Notes under the pieces: model-generated | Seen by the model: the letters and a program-made list of their open reading frames with translations, nothing else | Told to the model about the DNA's origin: nothing | Database searches by the model: none | In this document: piece by piece, positions 20,993 to 30,728 of the stretch | Layout of the letters: each line of letters starts with the position of its first letter | Position numbering within the stretch: the first letter of the stretch is position 1 | Made by a program: the position numbers and the translations under genes | Assembly: GCA_963920705.1 (NCBI GenBank) | Contig: OY987225.1 | Coordinates: 7,725,165-7,789,164, forward strand | Source of the DNA: Odiellus spinosus | Taxonomy: Eukaryota; Arthropoda; Arachnida; Opiliones; Phalangiidae | Length of the DNA stretch: 64,000 nucleotides | Reading direction: 5' to 3'

Positions 20993-21151
20993 GTTCTCGT
21001 TTCTCTCGCTAGCTGGCAACCCTCGAAACCAGTGCCTATGTTTTGCGATATCCCCGATAGGTGGCGAGTTGTAGCCTAAAAATCTGGATTACCCATCGAA
21101 GAACGAATTGAAGCAGCGCGGAGATATTCACTTCCTGTGTGATCGGCTTCT

Positions 21152-22247
21152 GATGCTTTCTATTAATTTTAGAGTTCTCTGTCAAGCAAAACTGCGAATT
21201 AATTAGTCCTTCCATAAAAGATTGATTCTTCAAAGAATATGGGCACTTTATTTCCAGTATGCCCTTACCGCAACAATCACAGCTTACTAGTCCATCAGGA
21301 GATGCCCCGAGGTAAGGGAACCTTGGATTTAGGCAAAGTCCGGCTAATTCACATTTAAAATTGATGTGATTTTCTTGCATTTCTTTGATGTAAATTTTTC
21401 TCATGCTTTCCTCGTGAGTGATACCCCACCTGGTCGCTTCATTTGTGAACTTATTTTCATTTGGGTAGCAAATTACCGAGATTAAAGATGCTGACGGTTT
21501 TTCGGGGTTGGTATGACACACTCTATGAAAATTGGACGCGGTGATCCTACCAGCACGGAATTGATTCCATATTTTACTTTTGCTTTGTAATCTACTATCT
21601 TGCTCTACTTTTCGGGCTTCCTCGATAGTGAAATCAATGTTAATTTTATCACATTCTTCCACTAACTTATCCAAAGGTAGTCCCTGTAATTTTTCGTCAA
21701 ACAACTCCGTCAGTAATATAGGAAAACCTTCATTTGTACATTCAGGAACATATTCAGCCCGATAGTCTCTATCAATACTGAAATATGAACATTTTCTGCC
21801 ACAGCTAAATAATTTGTCAGCAAGCTTTCTATGCTCGTCTTCCGTTATCATAGGTACAAACTTTTGAGCCAAAATGCAAGATTTCTTTTCAGCAGCATTT
21901 TCTTCAGCCACAAGTTTGTCTAGATTTCGTTTCCTGGCTGCGACAGAATTCACATTCATTTCATAAGTGACATGCTTCATAACTGGAACTGCCCAATACG
22001 CAGAATAATTGTAAATCTGAATATCGAAATAGACCTGGCCCTTGGTCGCTGGTAGTTTGATCGTATACGTCGAGTTATCGCTTTTCACGTCGAATCTAGG
22101 AATGATGCCGCCTTGTTTATCTATTGTTGACTCCTCGATCATTGATTTTATATGGCTTTCCAGTTCAGCTTTCCAGTCTTTAACTTCAGATAGATCCGGT
22201 AGAGTGTTGATTAAGTCCATTTTTCGTTTATTCGAGCTGCCGGCCAT
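21152..22247 (-). CDS. YqaJ-type recombinase nuclease (interrupted by transposon)
   Basis: The ATG at 22247 gives MAGSSNKRKMDLINTLPDL. The nuclease domain occupies the C-terminal half: KIWNQFRAGRITASNFH, ATRWGITHEESMRK (catalytic Glu), PRFPYLGASPDGLVSC (catalytic Asp) and GKGILEIKCPYSLKN (E-x-K motif). All catalytic residues are present. YqaJ/lambda-exonuclease-like proteins degrade or resect DNA ends; in animals they are common as cargo of THAP/DDE-4 (ISL2EU-like) transposons. The gene is cut after FCLTEN by the P-like element and resumes at 16037. The frame into the transposon ends at 21036 and is artefactual. A cysteine pair CDCCG sits inside the domain. Confidence 0.85.
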
Positions 22248-22248
22248 G

Positions 22249-22527
22249 GCGAGAGTTGTGATATTTTCGACTAAAAATTTCGGCTTATATATCACCTGAT
22301 ATAGGTATTTTTGACGAAAAAAAATTTGAGGTCCACTGGCCTGTTCGGATTTTTAAGTTAGCTAGTAGGAAAAGTTTGATATGTAGGTCACATCTTAAAT
22401 CCCAACCTACGCGGATTTTTCTGTCTTTTTTAGATGAGGTCAAATTTTTTTCAAATAAGCGAGGATCTATTTTATTTTAGCAACATTCAGACTTTAATAT
22501 TAGTTAGCTGGAATAGTTAATTTCCTA
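22249..22527 (-). repeat. ~280-bp dispersed repeat, copy 1 (promoter side of YqaJ gene)
   Basis: Starts directly upstream of the YqaJ ATG and is about 95% identical to 63657-63935 in the same orientation. It contains a minus-strand TATATAAG at about 22285, some 35 bp before the ATG, so it looks like the promoter and terminal region of the YqaJ-bearing transposon. Confidence 0.85.
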
Positions 22528-22559
22528 CGTTATCGAAAACCTAAGAAAAATATCAACTC

Positions 22560-22800
22560 TTATTTTTAAGCATCTCCTAAATATGATAGAAAAGGTTTTA
22601 AAGATCGGACTTCGTGCATGGAGACCCGCGTTTGAATTTCAGAGTAAACCATCCGACCAATAGGCGCACTAGCAAAATCCCGCGTGCTCGTGTACAGTAA
22701 ATTGTTAATATTACCATATCCTCCTAGCATAGCCTCCTCGATCACGCGCTTCGGCTGCGCTCGCGCTATAGAAGCCCCGGCAAAGAAAAAAATTAACATG
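22560..22800 (-). repeat. GC-rich dispersed repeat, inverted relative to 24505-24620
   Basis: The minus strand has GCCGGGGCTTCTATAGCGCG then AGCGCAGCC and GCGCGTGAT; the same words occur on the plus strand at 24511-24575. The two may be ends of one 2-kb element or two members of a family. Confidence 0.5.
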
Positions 22801-23930
22801 TGTTTGAGAGAATAAATGGGAAATTAAAACTCCCCCTAAAGACGGCGCGAAAAAGCACTAAAATGTAGAGGGGGGGGGGAAAGTCGAGGTGAGAAACAAA
22901 TTCTTGTCTAAAGTTTTAAATTTACGCTACAGCTTCCTGATTTTTTAACCACATCTAAGTATGTACGGATAATTTACAAACTAATTCCAAGCCTTTGAGA
23001 ATTACAGATTTGGCGTTAATAATTGTTGAAACTAGCGAACCTATTATTTTTCTTTACTGACGGAGCTTTTTGCGGTTTTCACCTATTGCGCGAGGTTCAT
23101 TTTAAATCTAAAGCCTTGATCCATTAACACAGGCACTACAGTCACGCTGTAGATGCTATTTATAAACTTATATTCTAATTTCACCCTCTGATTTGATTTT
23201 TATTCTATGACAATATACTATTTTACTCAAAAACAAGTGTTAAAATTAATAAGGTTGCAATTGTGAGAATTGATAAGAGAGAGAAATTACTAAATTTTGA
23301 AGCCGGGTAATAGGCCTTATTATAAAATAATCTTGGAAACGAATAAAAGAACCGTTAAAAAGCACCCGTTTGTATTGAAGATGGTCCCTTTTTTCAAGGC
23401 TGGTACAAAGTATAGGATTTTCTATACTTTTTTTTGAAACTAACAAAAAGAGCCGTTAAATAGAACCCGTTTGTACGGAAGATGGGACATTTTTTCAAGG
23501 TTGAGACGTAGTCGGAATTTATGTTATCGTCTATTCGGGACAACTCTGTTTTCAAACCACTCTTCCCTGTTTCGGCGCGAAAATCTAAATACGGCGGTCT
23601 TCTCTTGTCTTTTCGTAGGATACAGTTGTCTCAAAATTTTTAAAAGCTCTATGATGGGTATTTCTTTCCTAGTAGTACATCACATTCTAGTACACTAACT
23701 TGTAAGAAATCCCTTAATATTTTCGTAAACAATAGCATTGTGGAATGAGAGTCCCCAAATAATTTGAGATTCTATTTAAATTTAAAACATTCACCGCCAT
23801 CAAAAACTATGATAATAGTAGTAGTATCAATATGTTGTAAGAAATATATTTATAAAACTATACCAATATAAGATTGCCCCGAACAACATTTTTTCCAAAC
23901 CTAGTTATTTAATCTAATCTAGGGTTGTAA
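22800..23930. other. Non-coding interval with paired dispersed repeat, copy 2
   Basis: No supported gene. G-run at 22870. About 23330-23520 holds two copies of the same paired repeat seen at 8207-8530 (CCGTTAAATAGAACCCGTTT, GAAGATGG, TTTTTTCAAGG). Confidence 0.45.
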
Positions 23931-23936
23931 GCCGAA

Positions 23937-24335
23937 ATATTTCCCTAACCAGATTTCGTAATTTTAGGGTGATAAATTTAAATTATACAATTTAAATACA
24001 AATTTTAATTATCAATGTAAGGTGGTAGCGTGTAAGTTGTGAAATTTTGGGAGAGAAGTTTTTTGCCGTTTTCAAAACGGCATACATAGGTATGTAACTA
24101 TAATGAAAGTAGATTAACACTAATCTATTATCATTATAGTTAAATACCTATGTATGGCATTTGGAAAATGGCAGGAAAACGTCTCTCCCAAAATTTCAAA
24201 ACTTACCCGAGTTAATGGTTGAAGCACCAAATTGTACGCGGTAAAGCTTTGCACACGCTACAATCTTACGTTGATATTTAATTTTCTACTTAAAAACTAA
24301 TCACCCTAAAATTATGAAACTTGGTTAGGGAGATA
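23937..24335. mobile_element. Fold-back MITE (~400 bp)
   Basis: The ends are inverse copies: left CCCTAACCAGATTTCGTAAT then TTTAGGGTGAT, right (inverse) CCCTAACCAAGTTTCATAAT then TTTAGGGTGAT. The inverse similarity continues inward through TAGCGTGTG- and ACATAGGTAT-containing stretches, so almost the whole element folds into one imperfect hairpin centred near 24115. No coding capacity. Confidence 0.75.
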
Positions 24336-24504
24336 AAATAAACTAATTTGCAAAACATATATTTTAATTGTGGTTTTTAAAAATCATTAAAGTCCTGAAT
24401 AGGGCAAAACCCTTAAAATTTGGTCAGTTTCCCCCCTTTGAGACGTGCATCAGTTTGGGAGAGTTTTGTAAATCTCGAGAATTAATTTATTCGCGATTTT
24501 CGGC

Positions 24505-24620
24505 CGATTGCCGGGGCTTCTATAGCGCGAGCGCAGCCTAGAAACGCGAGCGCCGCCGATGCGCGTGATTTAGGGCGCTACCATATTACAAACGCGCGCG
24601 CCCGTGAGTTTGAATTTCAT
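24505..24620 (+). repeat. GC-rich dispersed repeat, plus-strand copy
   Basis: Matches the inverse of 22735-22790 (GCCGGGGCTTCTATAGCGCG). Followed by alternating GC-rich sequence ACGCGCGCGCCCGTGAG, in contrast to the AT-rich surroundings. Confidence 0.5.
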
Positions 24621-24796
24621 TTATTTTAGGCTCAATTTAGGTTTAGCATTTTTATGAAGGATAATTTTTTACGACGCTTAAGCATTATTTATGTGAATTA
24701 ATGTATTTTTAATTAAGGAAAACATCGTTTCGAACAGTTTTGGTCGCTATCAAAGGTATTTAGCCTCATAATATAATATTTTTATATTTCTTGCCG

Positions 24797-24955
24797 AGTT
24801 TTCAGTGCATTTTATATTAGGTTATTAAGTTTTCACTGCATTTTATATTAGGTTATTAAGTTTTCAGTGCATTTTATATTAGGTTATTAAGTTTTCAGTG
24901 CATTTTATATTAGGTTATTAAGTTTTCAGTGCATTTTATATTAGATTATTATTAA
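24797..24955. repeat. ~31-bp tandem repeat, about five units
   Basis: Units of GTTTTCAGTGCATTTTATAT followed by TAGGTTATTAA in direct tandem, nearly identical, with one unit having CACTGCA instead of CAGTGCA. Confidence 0.9.
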
Positions 24956-25040
24956 TTATATATTAGGTTATATATCATGCTTAGGACAAAGGATTTTCGT
25001 TTATAATTTAATTTTAGTGTTATCGCTAAATATTTAAGTT

Positions 25041-25330
25041 TAATAGTCCTGGTCGATTTCCAAAACCGGAAGTCTAGAGAACCTCGCGAAAATTTTGGCG
25101 GGGAAAACTTTTTGTCACGTGATCGTCCGCCATCTTTTTGTAGTGTGAAAATAGCTACAGACTAACCACGCCTCCTATACTTTATCATATAGGAAGCGTT
25201 GGACTAACAACTTGAATTTGGTTTGTGGGAAATAAAATTAGAAATAGTCTGGCAACCTGTTACTACAAAAAGATGGCGGCGCGGCTATGAGACAAGGGGT
25301 CCATTTCCGGCAAATCGACCAGGACTATTA
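25041..25330. mobile_element. 290-bp MITE carrying YY1-like motifs in both arms
   Basis: Inverted ends TAATAGTCCTGGTCGATTT at 25041-25059 and 25312-25330. Both arms have CTACAAAAAGATGGCGG in mirror orientation, matching the AAnATGGCGGC core bound by YY1/Pho. No ORF. Ends in TTA/TAA suggest a 2-3 bp target duplication, as for PIF/Harbinger or Tc1-type MITEs; the class is open. Confidence 0.75.
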
Positions 25331-25734
25331 TATAAAGTTTATCTTTAAGCACATTATGAAATGATTATTATAAATCTAAGTTTAATTAAAATTTAAATTC
25401 CTATAATTTCGACTATTTTTCCTTTTTTTAAAGATTTCATCGATATTTACGCGTTTAATTTGAGCTAAAATTCATTTGAAAAGTGTGTGTTATATTATAA
25501 CTATATTTTCTATAATTGCAATAGTAATCCTATAGTATCAATAGTAATTCTCCTATATTTTTCTTTACTTCAAATAGTAATTATCTTATATTTTCCTATA
25601 ATTTCAATAGTAATTCTCTTAGATTTTCCTTTAATTTCAATAGTAAGTCTCCTATATTTGCCTATATTTCTAAAAACCGAGGGCAAACCACTCTAGAAAA
25701 ATTTGTACACCTTATTCCAGATTCATTTGATTCT

Positions 25735-26210
25735 CAGTGATTCCGAATCGATTCGCGTGATTTCGAATTCATTCGTGATTCCGAATCAATTCTAGTGATT
25801 CCGAATCTATTCTCGTGATTCCGAATCTATTCTCGTGATTCCGAATCTATTGTCGTGATTCCGAATCTATTCTCGTGATTCCGAATCTATTCTCGTGATT
25901 CCGAATCAATACTCGTGATTCCGAATCTATTCTCGTGATTCCGAATCTATTCTCGTGATTTCGAATCTATTCTCGTGATTCCGAATCTATTCTCGTGATT
26001 CCGAATCTATTCTCGTGATTCCGAATCAATACTCGTGAATCCGAATCAATTCTCTTGATTCCGAATCAATACTCGTGATTCCGAATCAATACTCGTGATT
26101 CCGAATCAATACTAGTGATTCCGAATCAATTCTCGTGATTCCGAATATATTCTCGTGATTCCGAATCAATTCTCGTGATTCCGAATGAATTCTCCTGATT
26201 TCGAATCGAT
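25735..26210. repeat. 20-bp tandem array, about 24 units
   Basis: Perfectly contiguous units of TCTCGTGATTCCGAATCTAT and its variant with CAATAC/CAATTC. Both edges lie next to TTTGTACACCT-like phrases (25705 and 26220). There are no spacers. Confidence 0.95.
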
Positions 26211-26381
26211 TCCATTTAGTTTGTACACCTGATTTCAAGTGGCTTGCCCCTCGCTAAAAACATTGCTATGAATTCCTATAAATCTATGATAAATTTGAAT
26301 TTTCTACATTCCTATATATTCTTAATTTTGACGCCCTTTTTAGGCTTAATAATTAAGTGTTTAGTTTTTGATTATAAAGGT

Positions 26382-26397
26382 GGCCCTTAAAAGGGCC
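26382..26397 (-). promoter_or_regulatory. Histone-mRNA-like 3' stem-loop
   Basis: The minus strand reads GGCCCTTTTAAGGGCC followed by ACC, preceded by a run of A. Six-base-pair stem, UUUA loop: the layout of metazoan histone 3' processing signals. It lies 28 nt after a stop codon (26426-26428) of a minus-strand ORF. Read on the plus strand the hairpin is followed by a T-run. Confidence 0.5.
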
Positions 26398-26425
26398 GTT
26401 TTTTTTTTACAGTTTTCGTCTCTAT

Positions 26426-27040
26426 TTATGGATTTATTCTTGACCTTTTTTCCGGTGGTGGGCTATTCGAATCTTTAAACATACACTCCGAATCAAATAC
26501 ATCAAAGGATATTGAATTATTGAATATATCGCTGGCGTTCATTCCTGATGATTGATCGGAATCATTCACCATTAAATTTCCACCGAATCTTGGGTAAATT
26601 TGTTCAAATTAATCGGTAAAGATTGAACGGAATCGTTGGTAAATATATCCACTGACGATTCGTTCGAATTAAGCGGAATAGATTCATTATCCGATGATTC
26701 TAAAGGAACAAGGGTGGTTTTGATTTCTGATATTTTTGAAATCGAAAGCACGACACAAGGTTCTATGATATTCAAAAATTCGAAAGTTTCGTCATCTCCC
26801 TATAATAGCGAATAAACTTTCTTCTGATTAAAATGCAGAATATCGTTTATTCCCGCATGACAAAACTCTTCTATCCAACCAACAGGTACTGTACGAAAAA
26901 GGTGCTGAGAAATTATAAAAATCACGGCTTCGTAAATTTTTACCGACAAATTTTGCGCAAAATATTACCGATTCCGTGTCCCCGCTGGTAAGCACGCCCA
27001 ATATACACGGGCCCTACACCATTATCCGCTTGGCCCTGGG
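26426..27040 (-). pseudogene. Polinton PX-like late gene fossil with Ser/Asn/Asp-rich tail
   Basis: The minus strand near 27000 encodes VYIGRAYQRGHGIGNIL, which resembles the start of the PX-type late protein next to the capsid genes in Polintons. Further on come VGWIEEFCHAGINDILHFNQ and a Ser/Asn/Asp-rich part (MNIIEPCVVLSISK onward, 26775-26572), and a last short frame ending PPPEKRSRINP at 26429. The piece is decayed, with a few breaks. Its position after the minor-capsid fossil matches usual Polinton order. Confidence 0.45.
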
Positions 27041-27199
27041 CCTGAGCCAAGTAATATAGGCTATAGCTGCACTTTTCTAAGTTAGCCGTCCGCCGCATTG
27101 TCTCAAGTGTACTACACAGGACAGTGTCCCGTACTCAAATGGTGTCAAAGTAGCTTTTCCCTAATGGCAAATAATAGGGGGAAACAAAGGTCTTTACTA

Positions 27200-27742
27200 C
27201 AGAATTCCCGTAATTGGTGTTTTCAACGGGAATAATCCTTAAAAGAGGGACTAAGGAATCACCCACTATTACATTGTGTACAATTGAGAAGGGATATGGC
27301 AGTCAATACGCGCTTGTTTTTCGGCCCGCTCGCTTACATGTTCGGAATCCTCGTAACCCACGATATCGCGATACCGCGAGGGATGGCCAAAACAGGTTCA
27401 ATCGAACCAGCTGCTTTAGTCTTTAGGTTGATATAACCAGTCATTAATGACGCCTAATAAATGGTCAATTGATTGATAATGACCGGGGGGCACGTCGATC
27501 ATACCGAGTTTCGTAGCGTTACCCCGGGGAGATTGAGATGTCGAGCGACGTGTGACGTTTACTTCAGCAGCGGTGTCCTTTTTCACGTTGAAAAAACTAG
27601 ACGTATATATTAGTTCAACCAAAGCGCATTCCCAATTGAGGGTAATTGGATTTGGTAGTTTCGTGACGTATGAAGCCATTGTGTTGTCGGGGAAAATATC
27701 CATTGACGTATCACTTGGGAGCGTTAGGTAAAGGTCTGACAT
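27200..27742 (-). pseudogene. Polinton minor-capsid (penton)-like gene fossil, piece 1
   Basis: The ATG near 27742 gives MSDLYLTLPSDTSMDIFPDN, followed by MASYVTKLPNPITL and WECALVELIYTSSFFNVKK. This start is typical of the F54H12.2-like virion protein of Polintons. Further similarity to piece 2 continues to about 27205 (LAIPRGIA region). Its start overlaps the integrase end by about 30 bp. Broken copy. Confidence 0.7.
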
Positions 27743-28330
27743 TATCGCTACTGACCCAACAATTCTGGTCTTTAGGTAGGCCAATAAATGAAACAAAATA
27801 TTCCAATTTCCTTTTCCGTTTCCTTTTCTTCAGAATTTTGTCTATACTGTACAGTTTGGATACCTTGGTTCTAATGAGTTGAAAAGCGTAAAAGAGCCCC
27901 GTTATATCTTGACCATTATAGTCTTGAAGCCTATACAAATGTGGCGTCTTGTTTTCTAGTACCCCAGTTATTTTAAATACTTCGACCGAGAAATTGGCTT
28001 CGAAAACTTTAGCGAAAACTGACCAAAGTTTACTAATTCTGACATGGTCACAAGTTTTTTAGCAACCCCGTAGATATTACGATAAACTTCTAAGATGTTT
28101 CCACTATGGACTTGATCAGGCGCCATTTTAATCGTTGAATGCTTGGCCCCGTTATACGCGGAGATTAAAGTTTGAAGAATATCAATGTAACGCCGGGTAT
28201 TGTTATGCATGAAATAACGGAACATTCTCCCTTTGATAGTGCGATTAAGCCTTTCAATGAAGGGGGCGTGGTGCGATTCCGATACCATAGCGGTAAATTT
28301 AATATTACTTTTCTTTAGCAAGGCTTGCAC
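27711..28330 (-). pseudogene. Polinton integrase fossil, C-terminal part (piece 1)
   Basis: Starts inside the catalytic core (HHAPFIERLNRTIKGRMFRY, which carries the DDE glutamate), continues with YIDILQTLISAYNGAKHST, and includes the C-terminal VSFIGLPKDQ region. The N-terminal half is missing and the copy is incomplete. The equivalent in piece 2 is longer. Confidence 0.8.
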
Positions 28331-28369
28331 TTTAGTGTTTAAAAATTCAGTCCCACTATCACTGTAGTA

Positions 28370-29110
28370 TTACGGTTTTAATACACTTAGTGGGTACTAC
28401 TTTGGTTCTTCTTTCATCCTTTCCCTAAATTAAAAGAAGCCTGATTATGAAATTGCATTCTTAAACATAAGTATTGAAATCCTAAGTTAATAAAGAGAGA
28501 CTGCAACCTAACAGTCGCCGTCTGCACAAAGGGGTATAACATATATTCAGAATGGCGCCTGAGGGTCAGAGCTGGGTCAGGTCCCTATTTGCTACAAATT
28601 ACAGTAGTACATCATCCCATAGATTAATTAATAATGCGTATTAATTAACACACACTTAGCTACGTTCAGTAACTTAAAACGGGATGAATATGAATCAAGC
28701 TTTTGACATCACTAATTTAAAATAACTAAATCGTTTTCATCAAAAGTACGTTGAGTGTTACTGAGCATAGCTCTTATGTCGAAAACAAAAATAAAGATGG
28801 ACAGTAAAATGTTTCAGAAATGCTAATTTGAAAATAATAACAATGGTTTTAAAAACTTACATAGTTTCCATCTCAGTGCTTTTGTTTGAACAGGGTACTC
28901 TTGCAGGCGCACATTGACAAAATCTTCCACATTTCAATCACAACGCTCTGCATGGGCAGCCGCCCCGCGGTCCATTATTTTCAACATCTCCCAAAAGTCC
29001 CAATACAGCAGCTCTAGTGCACGCGTTCCGACATTGGCAACTTTGCATGTTAGCTCCTAAAACAACCTGCGCTAATTAGTATAAACCCCAATTAACTTAG
29101 TCGGTTCTAT
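28370..29110. other. Non-coding interval
   Basis: No supported gene. A 3' acceptor (ATTTGCAG at 29120) marks the start of the PC4-like exon, so upstream exons of that gene may lie here unrecognised. Confidence 0.4.
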
Positions 29111-29120
29111 CATTTGCAGG

Positions 29121-29797
29121 GACAACACCAATGTATTCGAGATCTCGTCAAGCAAATCAGTTACCGTCACCCCTGATTGCAAAATTAGACTCGGATTTAC
29201 CGACGGATCCACTGGAATCAATCTCAGCGAGGACGAGTACTTCCAAATATACCGAATGAGGGAAGAAATCTCTCGATACTTTCAAAACGAAGACGCAAGC
29301 CCTTCCTCAATATTCTTGGAAGGATCAAACCATAAACGGGTGGAACTCAAGACCGGAAGATGCTTAATATCCGTGAAATGACGACGGGAAACGGGAAGAA
29401 CTATGGGATGCTATTTCCCACTAAGAATGGATTCGCTATTGGACACGTTCTATGGGAGAGACTCCTAGAAAAACATCAACAAGTCGAAATCATGCTGAAC
29501 GAATCCAAGAAAGTTTACCAAGCTATAAAGGACATAGTAGTTTCACAGCTAACGGAACTTATTAAAAACTCGTGCAATGGATGCCTCATTGACCATCCAT
29601 CCCAAAATCAACATGATTGTCTTATACATGATTGGTCAGACCGTGTTGAAATGAATTTTTCAACCGCGATTATTAATTTAAATATCCAATTAATTAATGA
29701 AATTTTTAATAATTCAACTTTTTTAAGTTCTGATTTTTGTAAGCAAATGGTTACTAAAATTAATTTGTATTTCAAAACAGTATCTGTAAACAAATAA
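29121..29797 (+). pseudogene. PC4-like ssDNA-binding/coactivator-like protein with Cys/His tail
   Basis: Two adjoining plus-strand frames. The first (VTVTPDCKIRLGFTDGSTGI, LSEDEYFQIYRMREEIS) and the second (MTTGNGKNYGMLFPTKNGFA, IGHVLWERLLEKH) resemble the strand-helix pattern of PC4 domains found in a large family of invertebrate mobile or virus-derived proteins. The tail has CNGCLIDHPSQNQHDCLIHD, a likely zinc-binding motif. The copy is not intact. Origin (viral, transposon or host) is unresolved. Confidence 0.5.
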
Positions 29798-30047
29798 AAT
29801 TCTGAATTTCAAACTCATAAAATATGTCATTTCTTAATATTGATATAGTAAGCAAATAAAATTGAAAAATGTTTTCCATATTCTGCTAATGGAATAATTC
29901 TCTAAGTCAATTAAATATTTGTTTTTCTCATCGTTTATTTCAAAATGGCTGCCGTTATTTCTAATCAAGGGTCGATATTTCCAGAGTGTGATAAAGGCTA
30001 GCGTTTCCCCAATTAATCAGTGACTCATTGTTTAAGATAAGAAAGGG

Positions 30048-30055
30048 TATAAATA
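30048..30055 (+). promoter_or_regulatory. TATA box upstream of the C2H2 gene
   Basis: TATAAATA, about 120 bp upstream of the ATG at 30175; TTACAAGTTCC and TCCAAG follow at initiator distance. Confidence 0.5.
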
Positions 30056-30174
30056 CTGAATTTTTCCAAATCGAAAACATTACAAGTTCCTGCTCTCTCC
30101 AAGTAACATCATCTCCTCTGGTAATATTACAAGTCTTTAATTTTAAACCTAGTTACTTAGAAATTAGCTACAAA

Positions 30175-30594
30175 ATGGTAATCTGCCATATTTGCGGGGC
30201 TAAGTTCGCCCATAGTAAAAGTTTACTTCGCCATGAACGAGAAAAACACGGAGATACTAAATATCCGTGTAGTATTTGCGCTCTGGCCTTCACGAGGAAG
30301 GAGAACCTTGCCCGGCTTGCCCTTGTTCACCATGGAGCAGGTCTGCCGCAAGTAGCCAGCCCGAAACGTCGCTTGGACACCGTCCCCACGAATGCTACTA
30401 AGAAGGTGAAGGTAGACGAATCTCCACCATGGACCATCGCCATAATGCCTGCTTCCCGCCCGGTTCCTGATACCAACGCCGTCCCGTCAACTTCCCGAAC
30501 TAATCCCGGCACCGATCCATCCACTTCAACTTCCGCCGCTACATCCGCCACGAACGTTCCCGACGATCTAGAGAGGGGATTTATCCTGAATTAA
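30175..30594 (+). CDS. Small protein with two C2H2 zinc fingers
   Basis: Starting at MVICHICGAKFAHSKSLL there are two adjacent C2H2 fingers (CHICG...H-x3-H-x-x-H and CSICALAFTRKENLARLALV followed by HH), then a basic patch (SPKRRLDTVPTNATKKVKVD) that looks like a nuclear localisation signal, and a Pro/Ser/Thr-rich tail ending DLERGFILN. I prefer this start to the upstream in-frame ATG at 30028 because the TATA box at 30048 lies downstream of that ATG. The ORF is intact. Likely a DNA-binding regulator of a mobile element; the neighbours are the PC4-like gene and a membrane-protein remnant. Confidence 0.6.
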   Translation: MVICHICGAKFAHSKSLLRHEREKHGDTKYPCSICALAFTRKENLARLALVHHGAGLPQVASPKRRLDTVPTNATKKVKVDESPPWTIAIMPASRPVPDTNAVPSTSRTNPGTDPSTSTSAATSATNVPDDLERGFILN

Positions 30595-30728
30595 CTGAAG
30601 TAATACGCCTTGATATTGGCGAGCCTACGTATATTCCACTGTATAATTGACAGGCTTAAATTAAAACGCATAAGTGAATACCGAAGTTTTGTCTTGAGGG
30701 GCGTCCAGCAACGCCTCCACTTGTTGGC

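Larger units (their letters stand above)
16038..21151 (+). mobile_element. P-element-like DNA transposon with 30-bp perfect inverted repeats
   Basis: 16038-16067 and 21122-21151 are perfect inverse copies of a 30-bp end starting AGAAGCCGATCACACAGGAA. Flanks GGTGTTTTC and GATGCTTTC resemble each other at 7 of 9 positions, compatible with an 8-9 bp duplication. The element separates the two halves of a YqaJ gene at its KHPYY codons. It carries a plus-strand transposase and a minus-strand accessory gene. A 31-bp repeat and 8-bp target duplication are known for Drosophila P; the transposase motifs also lean that way, but the superfamily is not certain. Confidence 0.8.
26426..28365 (-). mobile_element. 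Polinton/Maverick fossil, piece 1
   Basis: Minus-strand order integrase (28330-27711), minor-capsid-like gene (from 27742) and PX-like gene (from about 27040). It is highly similar to piece 2 (38940-40182 and 44349 onward). Similarity to piece 2 stops at about 28363, so the integrase N-terminal half is absent. Partial and broken in several places; close similarity to piece 2 suggests modest age. It lacks the Harbinger insertion present in piece 2, and so shows the empty site at 27765-27767. Confidence 0.8.

Noticed and set aside
21036-21151. C-terminal extension of YqaJ (RKHQKPITQEVNISALLQF...)
   Set aside because: It is translation of the P-like transposon's terminal repeat; the real C-terminal block continues at 16037.
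22566-22799. A 77-residue ORF starting MLIFFFAGASIARAQPKR
   Set aside because: It resembles a secreted peptide, but it coincides with a dispersed GC-rich repeat whose other copy does not preserve the frame.
25735-26210. CRISPR-like array
   Set aside because: The 20-bp units are contiguous with no unique spacers, and the context is eukaryotic; it is a plain tandem repeat.
26382-26415. Bacterial-type intrinsic terminator (hairpin plus T-run on the plus strand)
   Set aside because: The context is eukaryotic and no plus-strand gene ends there; the minus-strand ORF and hairpin orientation fit a histone-type signal better.
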